A program made the translations under genes and the position numbers. Under the pieces are notes generated by a model. The model worked only from the letters and a program-made list of their open reading frames with translations. It ran no database searches and had not been told where the DNA came from. From Glandiceps talaboti (lineage: Eukaryota; Hemichordata; Enteropneusta; Spengelidae): a DNA stretch of 64,000 nt. Positions 1-13,187 of the stretch are shown piece by piece; within the stretch, counting starts at the first letter, position 1, and each line of letters opens with the position of its first letter. The DNA is taken from NCBI RefSeq assembly GCF_964340395.1, contig NC_135555.1, forward strand, positions 20,716,447 to 20,780,446. The letters are read 5' to 3'.

Positions 1-191
1 AATCACCATGTTAAAACTGTATCATATGTAACTGCAGAGTTATTTTTCGATCAGACAACCACAATATATGTACTCAAAAATTGTTAAGATACCAATAATT
101 GTACCAATAATTAGACATTGTACATGTTAATTAGTGGCTGATATTATCCATAAGCAGTACAGAAACAGGTTGAAATCACTCTCTATTTCAG

Positions 192-306
<115 letters not shown>

Positions 307-414
307 TAATTGGATATCTGTGGAACGGTTGCTCATTATGCAAATAATACAATTTCCTTTTAGAAAGGACTGGCTTTATTTTGTCAGTTCATGACCTTGT
401 TAAAGCCATGGCGC

Positions 415-532
<118 letters not shown>

Positions 533-695
533 CGCCGACAAAGTTCATAGGACAGGTGCGTATTATTATGATGTACGTATCATATATTAACGAAATTTGA
601 ACCTTGCATTTTAAAGATACAACCTAGTTACCTAAAATCATTAATTATGCAAATTTTTCATTAAAACCAAGTTATATAAAAGATTTTATATCAGT

Positions 696-803
696 TTTTT
701 TCCATTGGGCCGACAAAAAGTCAATGACCCCCGTGAATAAAGTTTCATAGCACCTGACAGTAAGCTGTAGAGAGAAGAGCTTTGAGACTGGGATATGTCC
801 ACC
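696..803 (-). repeat. Interspersed repeat copy, inverse of 60781-60888
   Basis: About 108 bp that match, in reverse complement, the segment at 60781-60888 (shared words include GGGGGTCAGTGACTTTTTGTC and AGCTCTTC...CTACAGCTTACTGTCA, with point differences). Class unknown. Confidence 0.75.
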
Positions 804-828
804 TTTTGTGTGAGTGTGTGTGAATCTG

Positions 829-1206
829 GGGGGGGGGGGGGGGGTGTCGCCTTTCTGTTCATTTTGCTGTCAATTTCGTCTGGTAAAAATGTGAGTTCTA
901 AGCATATTTATTCTAACGAGGTGGATTTTTGACTGATCTGAAGTCAAGTTATGGCATTTTTTCAGGATATGAAAATTATAATAGTACTCGCTTTTGGGTA
1001 TGGATGTTGATCAGTCTCGACCCTTTTGGGTTATTTCCAGATGTGACCATGGGGGGGGGGGTAGTGTTTGTTTGTTTGTTTGTTTTGTTTTGTTTGTTTG
1101 TTTGTTTGTTTGTTGTCGTTTACTCATGTATGTATCTACTCATTTGTCGGTTTATTTTGTTTGTTTTTGTTTGTTTACTTGTTTACTTGTTTGTTTGTGT
1201 TTGTAA
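829..1206. repeat. Low-complexity stretch: poly-G runs and (GTTT)n
   Basis: A run of 16 G at about 829-844, a second G run near 1051-1060, then GTTT/GTTTT repeats from about 1065 to 1205. Cys/Val/Phe-rich frames here follow the repeat and are not genes. Confidence 0.9.
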
Positions 1207-1587
1207 ACAAAACTAACTGAGCCTGAGCTCCCTGTGGTATTTCCAAACAAGGCGACTATATTGTGTGTGCACCCTGGTATTTACTGCTGATATTATCTGT
1301 AGGTTTTTGTGTAAACTTCACAATGCCTGTCACTGTTGTAGCAAATGTTGAGACGAAGATGGAAACCAATACTAGTAATCTAACAATATGTATGTAATGA
1401 TTTTCGTTCTTTATTTTGTCAAATCAGCTGTAAAATTTAACAGATTCTACCAACTTTCACTTGCTGCTAACCATGGATTTTGTTTAAACTTCAACAGATT
1501 ATACCTTGTGTAGTAGTATGCATACTGTTACTGTTTATATCATTACATGTAACTAAATAAAGGGCCAGACTCTCACCCCTGAGGTTG

Positions 1588-1938
1588 TTATACGAGACCA
1601 CCCAGACGACAGTCAGGAGAAACCATTCCAACTACCCTGCGCCGGGAATCACACAGTACATTTCTTCCCGGTCATGAAAAATGATCTTATGAGGCATGTT
1701 CTTTGTAATTAAGATGTATCAGTTGCTTGAAAAGTGATGTTGCGAAAGGTTGCGAAAGGTACCCAAATCGTTCAACCTGCAATGTTGGACGTGAAGTATT
1801 CCCTGCATGCACTTCTGTAAACGCTACTTCCTGCGCGGGATAGTTGGAATCTTGTTTTCATGTCATTCCTTAATCAAAGTCACATCATAGTGAGGATGAT
1901 CACCCTAGTATTGACTGAATAGTTATGGTCTCGTACAG
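1588..1938. mobile_element. Possible fold-back element (MITE-like)
   Basis: TATACGAGACCA near 1591 is matched inversely by TGGTCTCGTA near 1926, and ATTCCAACTACCCTGCGC near 1625 by GCGCGGGATAGTTGGAAT near 1836. Two nested inverted matches suggest an old hairpin-type element. No target duplication was recognised. Confidence 0.35.
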
Positions 1939-2809
1939 ATTATTTACTACATCTTGTACATGTATATGTATGTATTGATTTGTCATTAATCTTTTGTATT
2001 AAAGCTTATATTTGTTTTGGTTGATTCTATACAAACAATTTGACCCGCATTTCAGCCTGTCAGCCTGCAAAATATCTTAACTTTATGAATAATTGAATAC
2101 AATAAGTTCTTACAGCTTTCAGAATGAACTTATATCTACCTTAAAATGAGTATTTATAGACTTGAAACATATCACAATAGTCTATGTAGAAGCAGGCATA
2201 TATTAAAGATCATCTCCTTGCATTTATTAGTGGTCTGTTTGGAGGCAATGCCATATTGGCGGCCAGCTTGAACGTGATCACACTCTTCTACTAATGAATA
2301 TGGGTTCTACTGATATTAATATATGAATATCCAAAACAATGTTATAGATATCAAAACGAAAGTAGCAGCCAGAGTAAAAATAACATTTAGTTCAGTTTCA
2401 TTTCTGAATAGCTGTAAAACAGGTGACATTGACTTCCAATTCCAGTGTAATTGCAAAATGGTATTTAGTGACTATGACTTAAATGACGTTTTTGACCCAC
2501 AAAAACAAAGTGTTTCGATTTGGATTTCCAACTGCTACTAACAGGGACTTCTTTGATTATATTCTATTGACATAATTTAGCTCAAATGATGAGAGGTGCA
2601 GATGTTGCAGTCACACACTCATGCTCGTCAACTGGCCAAAAGAATGACTAATAGATATGGTTGTGTTAAAGGAAATGTCCCATCAGACCTATTTCTGCCT
2701 GTAGTACACATGCATTGATTACTGCTATCAACTTAAAGCAGCACAATAAAGCAGCACCTAAGTAACTTTGAAAACATTGAAATCTTGTAAAGAAGCTCTA
2801 CTGCACTTA

Positions 2810-3692
2810 GGGAGCTTTCAGTATTTACAAGGGGGGAGGGCCGGAGGAAATCACACATGGTCTGTTAAGAAAAACATGACCCTCCCCATTCTCCATTCGT
2901 AAAAAGTGACCCTCCCCTTTGCCCCATTTTGTAAAACATGAACCTCCACATAACAATTGCATACTGAACGTTAATCAATATTCCCATTATATGTATACAT
3001 ACAAATTAAATGATTTTGACCCTGTATTAGAAAGCAATATTTGTACATATAAAGTGACAAACAGTAAAAGAAAATGGCTAGTGACCTTTCTCTTATATAA
3101 TCATACACAATATAGTTAGTATCTAAAACGTGCTTTCCATGTTGTGCATACTCTGTCTGATCTGGTCACTTATAAAAGTTTACTGATATCATCATCATCA
3201 CCTTCACCTTCAGTATTGCCATTATCAGTGTCACTCACTCACAATCTGACTCACTGTTACTACTTGAGTCAGTACATGTATCACTGTCGGTGTTCTCTAT
3301 GACATTCAAAACTAAATCACCATCACCATCACCATCACCATCACCATCATCATCATCATCACCATCATATTTTAACAACAACATTCACGGACAGTGTGAG
3401 TGATAAAGTGAGATGGTTTTATTAAACAATTCTCTTACAATATATGTATTTTTATTTTTGTATTTTGGCATGTACAGTACTCGTAAAAATAAATGTTGAG
3501 TGCTCATCTCACTTAACATCTCAAAATACACAAAACATTTAAATTAATTGAATCTTCAGTTTGGTCACAAAACTACGGATTGTAAAATGTGACCCTCCCC
3601 CAAATATTGTAATGCAAAATATGACCCTCCCCCAAGAACAGGTTTGTAAAATATGACCTATCCCCACCCCCGTGTAAATACTGAAGGCTCCC
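2810..3692. mobile_element. Non-autonomous TIR element with internal GACCCTCCCC repeats
   Basis: The 20-bp end at 2810-2829 (GGGAGCTTTCAGTATTTACA) is the reverse complement of 3673-3692 with one mismatch. Just inside both ends are G-rich/C-rich tracts. The motif GACCCTCCCC, usually preceded by TGTAAAA-like sequence, recurs at several places near both ends (about 2880-2920 and 3591-3660), and a CAT/CAC microsatellite lies within. No coding capacity; target duplication not clear. Confidence 0.65.
3318..3368. repeat. (CATCAC)n / (CAT)n microsatellite
   Basis: About 50 bp of CATCAC units grading into CAT units, inside the 2810-3692 element. Confidence 0.9.
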
Positions 3693-4508
3693 TCACGTAG
3701 TTAATTGTCACTTTGGGGATTTCCTGCAAGGGTTTATAAGAACAGATATTAGGAAATGCCACCACCATCACCACTAATGCTGTCAAGACAGAGATTGTGG
3801 TAAATGTGATGTCATTTCCTGCAAGGTTTCACATAAATCTGACAGGAAAGCCCCAAAGTGGCAGGACATGTCGAAGTGAGAACTTAGAGTTATTGAATTG
3901 TTATATAATGAAGAATGAAAGGATATCTTTGGAAATAGTCACAACATTGATAACTGTACACCAGTTAAAGAGAAAAAAGATACACATACACAGAATTATG
4001 CATACTAAAACCAAATATCTGCATTAAATTACAAGCCTGTATTTTCACAACTTAATCACTACATATCTTGAAAAGTGATACTTTGACTCGAGCTTGCCAA
4101 AGAACTTCTGTGAATATTTGCAGGCTATCAAGTTTGATGTTTACACAATTAGAAATTTTATGCTTCATCACTAGAATAACAGTAGCTATAAATAAGTGAC
4201 ATTAATACAATAACTGGAATAAAGGAACGTTAACCAATTTAAACAATCTTCATTGTAAAATCTGAATACAGTGAAATAGAAATAATGTATTTATAAAAAT
4301 GAAATAAAAATACCATAAAGTACCATAGAAACAAAGAGATTAAAATAGTCCTGCTCTATATCTTGTCAGTAACTCTAATCACTTTAAATCTCCTATGGAA
4401 ATCATGTTTTGTATATAGTTATTTTGTTTGTGATATAAACAATTGGTATTTTTGATGTGATGTACATATATGTGATGATGTGATGTGATGTACATATATA
4501 TATATGAT

Positions 4509-4552
<44 letters not shown>

Positions 4553-5385
4553 GTCATATCATTTCACTTCAAATGGTTTGAGTGTGAACAAAAAGAGTTA
4601 TTTTCATAGATAATGCACAGAAATTACACTACAAAATACAAGGAGATTCAATGTGATGAAATTTTCCATTGCTAACAGATAATTAAGCATAAATTAGATG
4701 GTAAACATTCAAATTAAACTTAAAACAAAGACAATGTTCCTGTTATGGATGTTGTAATTGAACAATAAATGCAAGTCTGAAAGAACAAAACAAAACTAAA
4801 TATCTAAACATCATCATCAACCACTTGAAATCTTATTTTACATAGCTTTAATAATATTCCTATGGACGTGGTACTACCACTTTGAGCTATTTGGTGAAAC
4901 TATTTGGTCAAATGTAAAAGATGAAATACATTTAATAATTGTTTCAATTATTGATTCAAGTGAGCCAAGGCATCAAATATATAATATTTACAGCACAGCA
5001 GTATTTGTGTACATTACTCTATAGCAGGAATTGGACTGAAAAAGATGCCTTTATGACAACAAAGCCATATATTCTGTAAAACTTAATTAAACACTTACCA
5101 AATACTAGTGGGTTTACATCCTTCAATCAGATTGTCTACAAAATGATCAGTGCAAGAAATATGCACATTGTTGTCATGAATGAATGTATGCATCAAGTTT
5201 TATAGAATTTGAAAATTATATACTTTCGATATAGTATTATGATGGAAAAATTGTTAATTATGCAAATATATCATTTATATTATAGTATGTCTACCAAAAC
5301 CTAATAATTTCTTCTCATTATAATAACAAAGTTGTGTAGCAGGTTTCATTTATTAGAATATATTCAGCAGTCTTTGAAATATCAT
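3693..5385. other. Intergenic, no gene seen; compound (TA)n-(CA)n-(TA)n microsatellite at 4494-4551
   Basis: AT-rich sequence with short open frames only and no recognisable protein. A GATGTGATGTACATATA duplication leads into TATATATATGATGTACACACAC...ATATATAT at about 4494-4551. Confidence 0.7.
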
Positions 5386-5388
5386 GAC

Positions 5389-5419
<31 letters not shown>

Positions 5420-5432
5420 AGACAGACAGACA
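5386..5432. repeat. (CA)n then CAGA-rich microsatellite
   Basis: CACACA run followed by CAGACAGACAGACA. The same kind of tail ends the interspersed repeats near 18250 and 18700. Confidence 0.85.
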
Positions 5433-5508
5433 AAAGCATAAGATAACCTTCCCTTATGTAATAGTATTGTGACACAACTGTACAGCTTTTTGTTTATGTT
5501 TATCCAGT

Positions 5509-6130
5509 TGCCTAACCATCCTTCTTATTTTCGCGATATAAACCTGGTCCATCATTTGGCTGTTGCTATGAGCATGCTCTTGTTTCTAGGCATATTTGCA
5601 TACATTTTTTGAGTGTTTATTCCCTTGTCTATTTATTCCTGTTATCTTTGCAATATACTTCATTATTTGGCTGTTGCTATGGGCGTTGTCTTGTTCCTAG
5701 GCATATTTGCATACATTTTTGGAATCTTTATTCACTTGCCTACTCTTCCCAGTTTTCATCTTTGCAATGTAAATCATTTGCCTGTTGCTATGGGTGTGGC
5801 CTTGTTGCTAGGGATATTTGATTACCTTTTAAAAATCTTTATGCACTACCTACCCATCCCTGTTGTCATCTTTGCAATATGCATCATTCCATTTTGCTGC
5901 TAGGGCCAGTGATTTTGGAATTATAGATTTTTGACCAAAAAGACACATTTTTAGACCTCATTTGAATTTCACTGATGGGATCATCATGTCATGAACAATT
6001 CTTAATCTAAACACCCCTAAGAATGTTCCCACCGAATTTCAGACTGATCTGACGAGTACTTTTTGAGTTTATTAATAAGTTTTTTGACCAAAATCACATT
6101 TTTTGTCACACAGCACACACCTGTCAGGTG
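5509..6130. repeat. Interspersed repeat with tandem ~112-bp modules (GGCTGTTGCTATG family), copy 1
   Basis: Three modules start near 5555, 5666 and 5780, each opening with CATTTGGCTGTTGCTATG and containing a TTGTTNCTAGGCATATTTGCATACAT stretch. They are followed by a single-copy tail with words such as TTTGACCAAAAAGACACATTTT and ACCCCTAAGAATGTTCC. Related copies occur near 17240-18240, 27720-28340 and 59870-60440. No coding signal; probably a non-autonomous transposon. Confidence 0.8.
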
Positions 6131-7366
6131 ATATTTTGCTTTGAACAAAATTCCCTTATTTTACCAGTAATTTTTTTTTATTTAAGAGCGTATTGATGGC
6201 ACCTGCCATGATTGACCTTTGACCTTATTGTGGGACATAATATAGGTCACCTTATTTTGTGCTACTTTGGCAAGTTTCATCTCAATTGTTCTAAAAATAA
6301 GTAGAATAATGAAAACTTAACATGTCACACTCATTCATTGTAAAGAGTGAAAACTTTCAACTTAGACATGATTGTTTTCTGTTATTCGATTAAGAAATAA
6401 TTTTTTCTTCAATTATCAGTAAACAATTTTGTATTTTCCATAAGGCGTCGTGTTCAGATTTGATTTTTTTGTTTAGAAATTGTGATATATATTAACGATT
6501 GTATGTTCATTACCTTTTATAAAATGTAATCTATTCATTTGTTACCTCAATGAACCATTGCTCAAATATGCCTGAATGAAGACAATTAACAGAAGACTAG
6601 TTTTGTTTCATTTCGGTTGATTGTGTTGTGCACAGAACAATGCGCAATGGCAAAATCTGTGGATGTCATAAGGGATGATCGCACAATGTCACACACGCTC
6701 AATAAGTGAACCTCGTTCGTTTAGGGGAAGGGGTCTGACACCAATGTGATAGCTGAACTTCATTTTGCACTTCTAACAAAATTTCAAAAACAACTTCTGT
6801 ATTTACTACTGAGATGTTGATCAGTTGATTACAATTTACTTTTAATGTGAAATGCAGTTTTGGGTTTCCGGTAGTATTTTGATGTGTGTAATACCATTAT
6901 CTCTGATCAGTAAACAGGTTCATAGGGTTGGAACTTCATGTTTACCATTATGTTTTTCCATTGCACTGATCGTATAGTGGTGTGACTGCTACACTTTGCA
7001 TTATGATTTATATCATATATAAACGTTTGATGTCACACTTTTGAAAGTTTGCTTAGGGGGAGGGGGTTTTGGCACCTGACATTTGTTGAAGGTTTGGTTG
7101 AAGTTTGCCTATGTATGTTTAAGATACAGGTGAATACACACAGATGGATAGACATATGGACAGATGGAGTAGCCCCCTCGACTTTGTCCACTGGACTAAT
7201 TACCTTTTGATTAATGCATTTCAAATTCCCTACAACAGCTTCCGTTTAAAAATTGATAGTGACTGTTTTTGCACCCCTCACACCCTAGTAAACACAGATT
7301 TTACAGTAATTAGTTTTATGATAAAGCCATTTTGTCATGTTTCATGTTTGAAACATTTTTTCTGTT
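6131..7366. other. 3' flank of the receptor gene
   Basis: No gene seen. This is the minus-strand downstream region of the gene: an ATTAAA hexamer (complement of TTTAAT) lies near 6846 and AATAAA near 6183. Either could be the polyadenylation signal. Confidence 0.4.
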
Positions 7367-10300
7367 TTAGTCATTTGCGTCTGCGAGAGGGACATCAGAA
7401 AGAATCATTTCTCTCTGTGTAAGTATAAGTTGAACCATATAGATATTGGTATTCAATGCCATTACTCCCTTGTCTGGCATTCTGAATCGTGTTCGGCATA
7501 GTGGACAGTATACATTACCCTGTCTAACGTAGTTCTCAAGGCATTCTCCACAAAAGCTATGGTTACATCGAGGAAGAACCCTAGGATCTTTGTAGAGGTT
7601 GTCACACAAGGCACAATGTAAATATGGCTGAATAGCCACTAACCAACTACGTAAACTCTTATCAATGTGACTATTATGAGTGAGGTCAAGATGGAAACCC
7701 TCTCCCTTGTCCCTGGCCCACCTCTTTAGGATATCTGCCCCAGTAGATGTTATGTTATTAAAGCTAAAGTTAAGATGAGAAAGGCAATGCATGTTTCTCA
7801 CACCATACCTAATACACTGTGCTCCTGGCTCTCCTATGTTATTATGACTTAGGTCAATATGGTTCAATCTAAGCATACTCTCAATCCCAAGGCCCAAGCT
7901 CTTTGCATCATCGTCTCCCATGTTGCAGTCACTAAGTTTAAGTGTCTTTAAGTTCTTTAGTACTGTTAAATCCCTATATATCTTATAGCTATCTGCTATT
8001 GATGAACTGCCTGGAGGGATTACAAAGCTGATGACAGAAAGAAGCCCCTTGAAAAGAATCGTCAACTCACTAAGGGTAAGGTTATCCTCCTGTAAGTTTG
8101 GGATGTCACTGACTTCTTTAATATTACCTTTGATATAATGGATAATATGGTAGAGGCCTGATACATTATGACTTACATTAACTTTACACAAGATGTCTGA
8201 ATTAGTGATTTCATCCATTAAGGTTTGCACTCCTCTCGCACCAAAATCATTGCTACTCAAGTTAATGTTTTCGATGTTGCGGAATTCTGAAATCAGCTTA
8301 CCAACTTCAGTGACATCTTCAATCTTATTAAAACTGAAGTCTATGTGACTGACTGATAATGGTATGTTTCTCAGTATAGAGATAACATCTTGGTGTGCTA
8401 GGTTACAATGTCTCACATCTAAGACTTTCAGACCAGCTACCTTATGGAGACTCTTGGTTAGATTAGACACTGCAACTTTATCTGTTGTGCTGTTTCTTAA
8501 AGTAATCTTCTCTAAATTCCTCAGCATCCCTAAATCGCGACATATATAAGAACAAGTTTCTCCTGATAAACCTGACATGGTACACTGAGTGACTCTGTGA
8601 AGATCATCAAAGATACCCAAGTGGTTTACATTACTTAACATCACATTCTCTGTGCTCAGGTCAGAGATGTTAGGCAATTCAGGGCCCTGGTCTTTTTTTT
8701 GAGCTAACTTAGCACTAACACCTGATAAATTCTTACCAATGTATTTTGCACTCACAATGTCGTGGTCTTGACTATCATTCATCATCTGTACTAGTACTCC
8801 TGTGACCTTAAAAGTATTACAACCCAAGTGTACATACTCAAGTTCATCTAATTTCGATAATTTCCATTCAATTGCGATATTACCACTTGTTATTTCATTA
8901 GTACCGAGGTCTAAATGTTTAACATGAGGCAATGTGTCTGCAGATACATCCTCTAATACTAGATTATTCCTCAATTTGAAATTGACGAGTGAGGGAGGGA
9001 TATTTTCTAATACTTGCTGTAACCCTTCATCTGTTAACCTGATATGGCTAAACTGTAGTTGCTCTAACTGAACTAAGTATTTAATACCAGCAGCAAGATT
9101 CCTACACAGAGACATTACCTGTTCATCACGAGATAAATCCCTAATTTCGAGGTGAGTCATCTCGACATAAACTGGTAAGTTCCTGCAGAACTCCTCAAAG
9201 TGTGTACCACAGATACTTTTGGCATTAGCGACAACATCAACGGTATAGATACGCCTGTGTATTCTGACAGTGTTATCATGTGATCCATCTACTGTGTCAA
9301 CACATTCATCCTCAAAGAAGTATAAAAGTGGAACAATACTTACAAACCTTGCAGCTACAGAAAACTCAACAGAATTTTGAATTACTAAACTGATCTCAAT
9401 ATCTCGTTGTCTAATCTTAGATTTAAATTCTGCTGAGAGATCAGGGCTTTCCTTATCAGACCATAAAGTTATCTTTCTTATAACAGAAGCATGCTTAACT
9501 AAAACAATCAAAGCATGCAGACATTGGCTAGAGATGGCTTTAACACTTGACAAATCAAGGTCATGTTTATCAAGAAAACAGTTGATATACCCTGTAAAGA
9601 GTGTGGGATGTTGACATTCGAACAAACAATGCCCTAAACTTTCCAGAGCATGGTTCATAGCCAATCCATCACTCTTTATGGCAGTAGCTACTTCTGCAAT
9701 GATAACGCCAGCTTTGTTTCCAAGCATACCTGAGATGTATGATAGTATTAATGGCAACTTGTTTTCACACACGCTGAATGCTTTTGTTTGTTTTATGTTA
9801 TGGAATGTATCTGATTTATCATTTATGATTTCACTGCTGAGGTGAAGGGCAATAATGTATGTATATACAAACTGGTTAGAATATTCTAAGCACTGCCCTT
9901 CTTTCTTTACTATACCAAAGAAATATGACTCTATGTCAGTTATATTCTTGTCATTTAGCAATGAATAATCATCTTTATCGAATGTGTTTTCATACACATG
10001 CATTCCAATCAAACGAAATCTCTCTTGTGCAACTTGCCATGCATTCTCTACATCAAGTTGATTTTCTTTACAATACATATTTACATGGTACTTTATGGCA
10101 TATTCAGTTGCTGTTGTTAAAGTTGGAGGTAAAGTAGAACTATTCTCATACCAGTATGACACAAGAGCAGGAAAGAAAAACTCTTCCTGTCTAATTGCGT
10201 CTACCACTGGGTCAAATCTTGACTGGTCGATCAGATACTTTACTTGGGGATAGTTGTGTACAGTACGCATTACATATCTCTCCCATTTATCATGGTCTGT

Positions 10301-10452
10301 GGAATTACATTTTCTTGCCCTTTCTGTATCTGAACAGCATGATATCTCTGTGTACAAAACAAAATCAACAGATTTTAGAGGTATGATATGGGAAATCCTG
10401 TAAAGTACATTCTGAGCTAATGTGGAGCCACTTTTTGTTACGCTTTTTTGTT
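7367..10452 (-). CDS. Coding exon 5: NACHT remnant, NLR helical region, leucine-rich repeats, RING finger
   Basis: Encodes residues 692-1719 of the model. The open frame extends to 10477 and a little beyond; the exon start at 10452 (AAGTTAG|AA) is the AG that restores phase 1. The N-terminal KSGSTLAQNVLYRI matches the P-loop helix of NACHT NTPases but Gly stands where the Walker A Lys should be and the preceding Gly is Ser. Sequence then goes from strand FVLYTEI almost directly to the NACHT C-terminal helical region (FFPALVSYWYENSSTLP, then a winged-helix-like FRLIGMHVYEN), so Walker B and sensor segments are missing. LRRs of the ribonuclease-inhibitor type run from about 1121 to 1618 (LKVLDVRHCNL, LNHIDLSHNNIG). 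A complete C3HC4 RING (CX2C-X12-CXH-X2C-X2C...CX2C) occupies 1638-1677, implying E3 ubiquitin ligase activity. Confidence 0.85.
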
Positions 10453-10917
10453 CTAACTTGCTTGTTTGTGAAAGCAATTTTTGTATCTTTTGTTTCCAAA
10501 ATGAGATCTTTACAAATTAATGTTGTAGCCAAATGTATAGTTTGGGCAAGTAATGTGTGTATATTTTGCTGTGTTTGATTGGTGGAGTATCATTAAATTT
10601 TGGGTACCAAACACACTGATGAGGATCTTTGAAAAAATACACCCAGTCTGTATTTGCCTGTTCTTATGGATGTGAATGCTTATGCAATTGGCTACCCACA
10701 AGTGCTGTTACTGTAACAGTTGTAACAGACACAGTCATTGGCTGCAGCTATAAGCATGTTCTTTGCTGCTGTGCATATTTGTGTTTATTCTAGTGGATAC
10801 TTGTGTTTATTCTCGTGTGTCACTTGACTACATGCAACTAATTGGTCTATGATTTAATAAACTTTCATGGATTGCAGGCTATTTATATTATGTAAATTCA
10901 CAATATTTCTCCAGGAC

Positions 10918-11430
10918 CTCTTTTTCTTAATGGTAAAGACTTAATTTCAACTTTAGATTGATGATTTCTGCAAACCTTACCATGCATTATTTCTCTGATA
11001 ACATCAAATGCTTTCTTGTCTAACACAAGGTCCAATCTGGCGGTACAACTAGCTTCCTCTGCCAGGGCTTTAATCTTGGGTGATATTAGAATGCCAGTAA
11101 GAGATTCTCCAACTTCACCAGCTTCATATTTCTGCCAAAAATAATTCATGTCTTCCTCTGTAAGAAAGCTCAGAATGAAACATAGGGACCCAAGCTTTGT
11201 TGTTTCGAGTACAGCACTGTAGGCCTTAAAGTTATCCTGCAATCGTTGAATTATAGTTTGGTCTTTTCCATCCAAGATAAGCCTGGCTATTAGTTCATAG
11301 TGTTCTTCCGCTTTCTTTTTCAACTTTTCCCTGGCTTCCATTTCCATTTTCTGTTTCTCTAGCTCCAACTTGTCTTTCTCTAGCTTCAATTTTCTTTCAT
11401 CCAGTATAAGTTCGACATCAAGTGCCACAG
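10918..11430 (-). CDS. Coding exon 4: coiled coil and TRADD-N-like domain
   Basis: Begins with a highly charged heptad-rich coiled coil (about 40 residues of K/E/L, roughly residues 526-564 of the full model) followed by a linker and a TRADD N-terminal-like alpha/beta domain (about 599-669). The diagnostic features are LGSLCFILSFLTEEDMNYFW, then a short helix and strand, LALDLVLDK-type strand and a final helix with DVIREIM. In TRADD this fold binds TRAF2; in invertebrate NLRs it often precedes NACHT. Acceptor ACCAAACATATAG at 11431 and donor at 10918 are both phase 1, so the exon (513 nt) could be included or skipped without breaking the frame. The donor (GAG|GTCCTG) is weak. Confidence 0.6.
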
Positions 11431-11664
11431 CTATATGTTTGGTAGACAAAAAAGAGAATGTTTTTTTACATTTGTATTGGAAAAAAATGCAATTTATTGG
11501 AGCTGTTTAAGCTATAGATTTACATGTGCATCTGCAACTAGGTACAGCCATATACACTAACTTGATAAACCCAATTTTATTTCAGAGTAAAAATTGATCG
11601 GAATTTGGCAACACTTTATTTGCGGATTCAAAATGACCAAATTGACCATGATTCGCCCATTTAA

Positions 11665-11953
11665 AGGGGAATGACACACCATGAAAAAACTTCACAAGGT
11701 ATCTCATAAACTTTTGATACTGGAGAGTCATTTCATGATTTCAAATTACATAACTTTCACTTGGTTGCCAAGGAATACCAAACTGAAACTTTTTTTCATC
11801 TCATAGTTTTTCAGTTATATACCAGCATGTCATGGGTCTTAGCAGACATGAATATCAATTAGATGTATACTAAATTTGGATGATGCCCTTTTTGATAAAT
11901 AGCCATGAATATTCAGTGTGCATCTAATGTATTTTCTGGCGTGGCATTCCCCT
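11665..11953. mobile_element. TTAA-type MITE, 289 bp
   Basis: Ends are AGGGGAATGACACACC and, inversely, AGGGGAATGCCACGCC (13 or more of 16 positions identical). TTAA stands on both sides (11661-11664 and 11954-11957), as for piggyBac or Kolobok insertions. No coding capacity. Lies in intron 3. Confidence 0.8.
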
Positions 11954-11957
11954 TTAA

Positions 11958-13187
11958 AAAGTTGAATATACCAACGTAATGTTCTACTCAGTAGATTTGA
12001 ACAGAAGTTGCAGGTCATAGCATTCTTGCGAATGGGGTTGGGGATTGAGAGTAACTATTGGTTTGCTAATGGCAACAATTCCAACAAGGCAAAAGTCTTT
12101 AATATGTCACAAGATACCTACATTCACAGCATGATTATTTTGTAGAAACAACACTCGACCAACGCATCACTGACATATGTTATATTCAAAATTAAACTGG
12201 ATGTCGAGCGATGTAATGAATTGCCAATCATTATGAACTACAAAATAAGCTCCGCCCACACTCTTCACGATACTCTAGCTAAAAATGTTAGTACATGTAC
12301 TTTCAGAATAGATATACATGTACATGCATGATCTGCTGCACCATGTCTGCAACATTGTATGCTGTTGTTGCCTAAGGCACAGTGACAGATTTTGTGTAAA
12401 CATTCTAAGGCTTAGAAAATTCTAAGGCTTTGAAATCACCTTAATTTCATTTCCCAACAGTTAGCACTTTCGACATAGGCAGCTTTGTGTTCTGCAGGCG
12501 ATTGTTGGTATGGATACGGTTGGTCATGATGGTTTCAGACATTGATTTATTTTCAAATACATATACTAATATTCTCATTTGGATGCATGTGAACTGTAGT
12601 GTACATATCACTATTTCAGCACAGTTAATGATTGTGGATATCACATAACCTTGTGGTTTGAGTATGCACTTACTTAGATGCTTTCTGCCATATCCTGTCT
12701 GAAAGGTGGCATCAGATAAGGACTCAACATTCGAGGTATATATTGGCGAACCTACATGGATCGCATTAGGAAGAAAGGGGGAAGAAGTCAAAAAACATGC
12801 AAATGTGTGATATGTGAGAAATTTTAATGAACATAATCAAATCTAGTCATATCAGCTAGCAGGTATGATGTTACAGAATTCTAACAAACAAATTATAACA
12901 TCTACTAGAAATTAATACTGAAGAATTTAATAGTATTTGAGGGGTACTACATGATTTTAACCTATCTACAGAAAATCTGCAGCATTACTATAGGTATATG
13001 AATGGACTTCTAAAAGTATTCCTTACTTGGGGATTTAAATAGTTTTCTTATATTAATATTGATATTATTCTATACTAAAAGGTATCAAAAGCACTGAAGG
13101 CTTACTGAAGGGTACATTTTTAGGTTTACTAAAAAGATTCTTACAGCAATAATTAAGGATCTAAATTATTAAGCTAGACAAAATAAC
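11958..13187. other. Intronic sequence, no gene seen
   Basis: Part of the 13.9-kb intron 3. AT-rich with short frames that resemble no protein family I know. Confidence 0.6.

Noticed and set aside
12447-12791. 114-codon minus-strand frame
   Set aside because: No motif, no splice context in phase, and composition like the surrounding intron.
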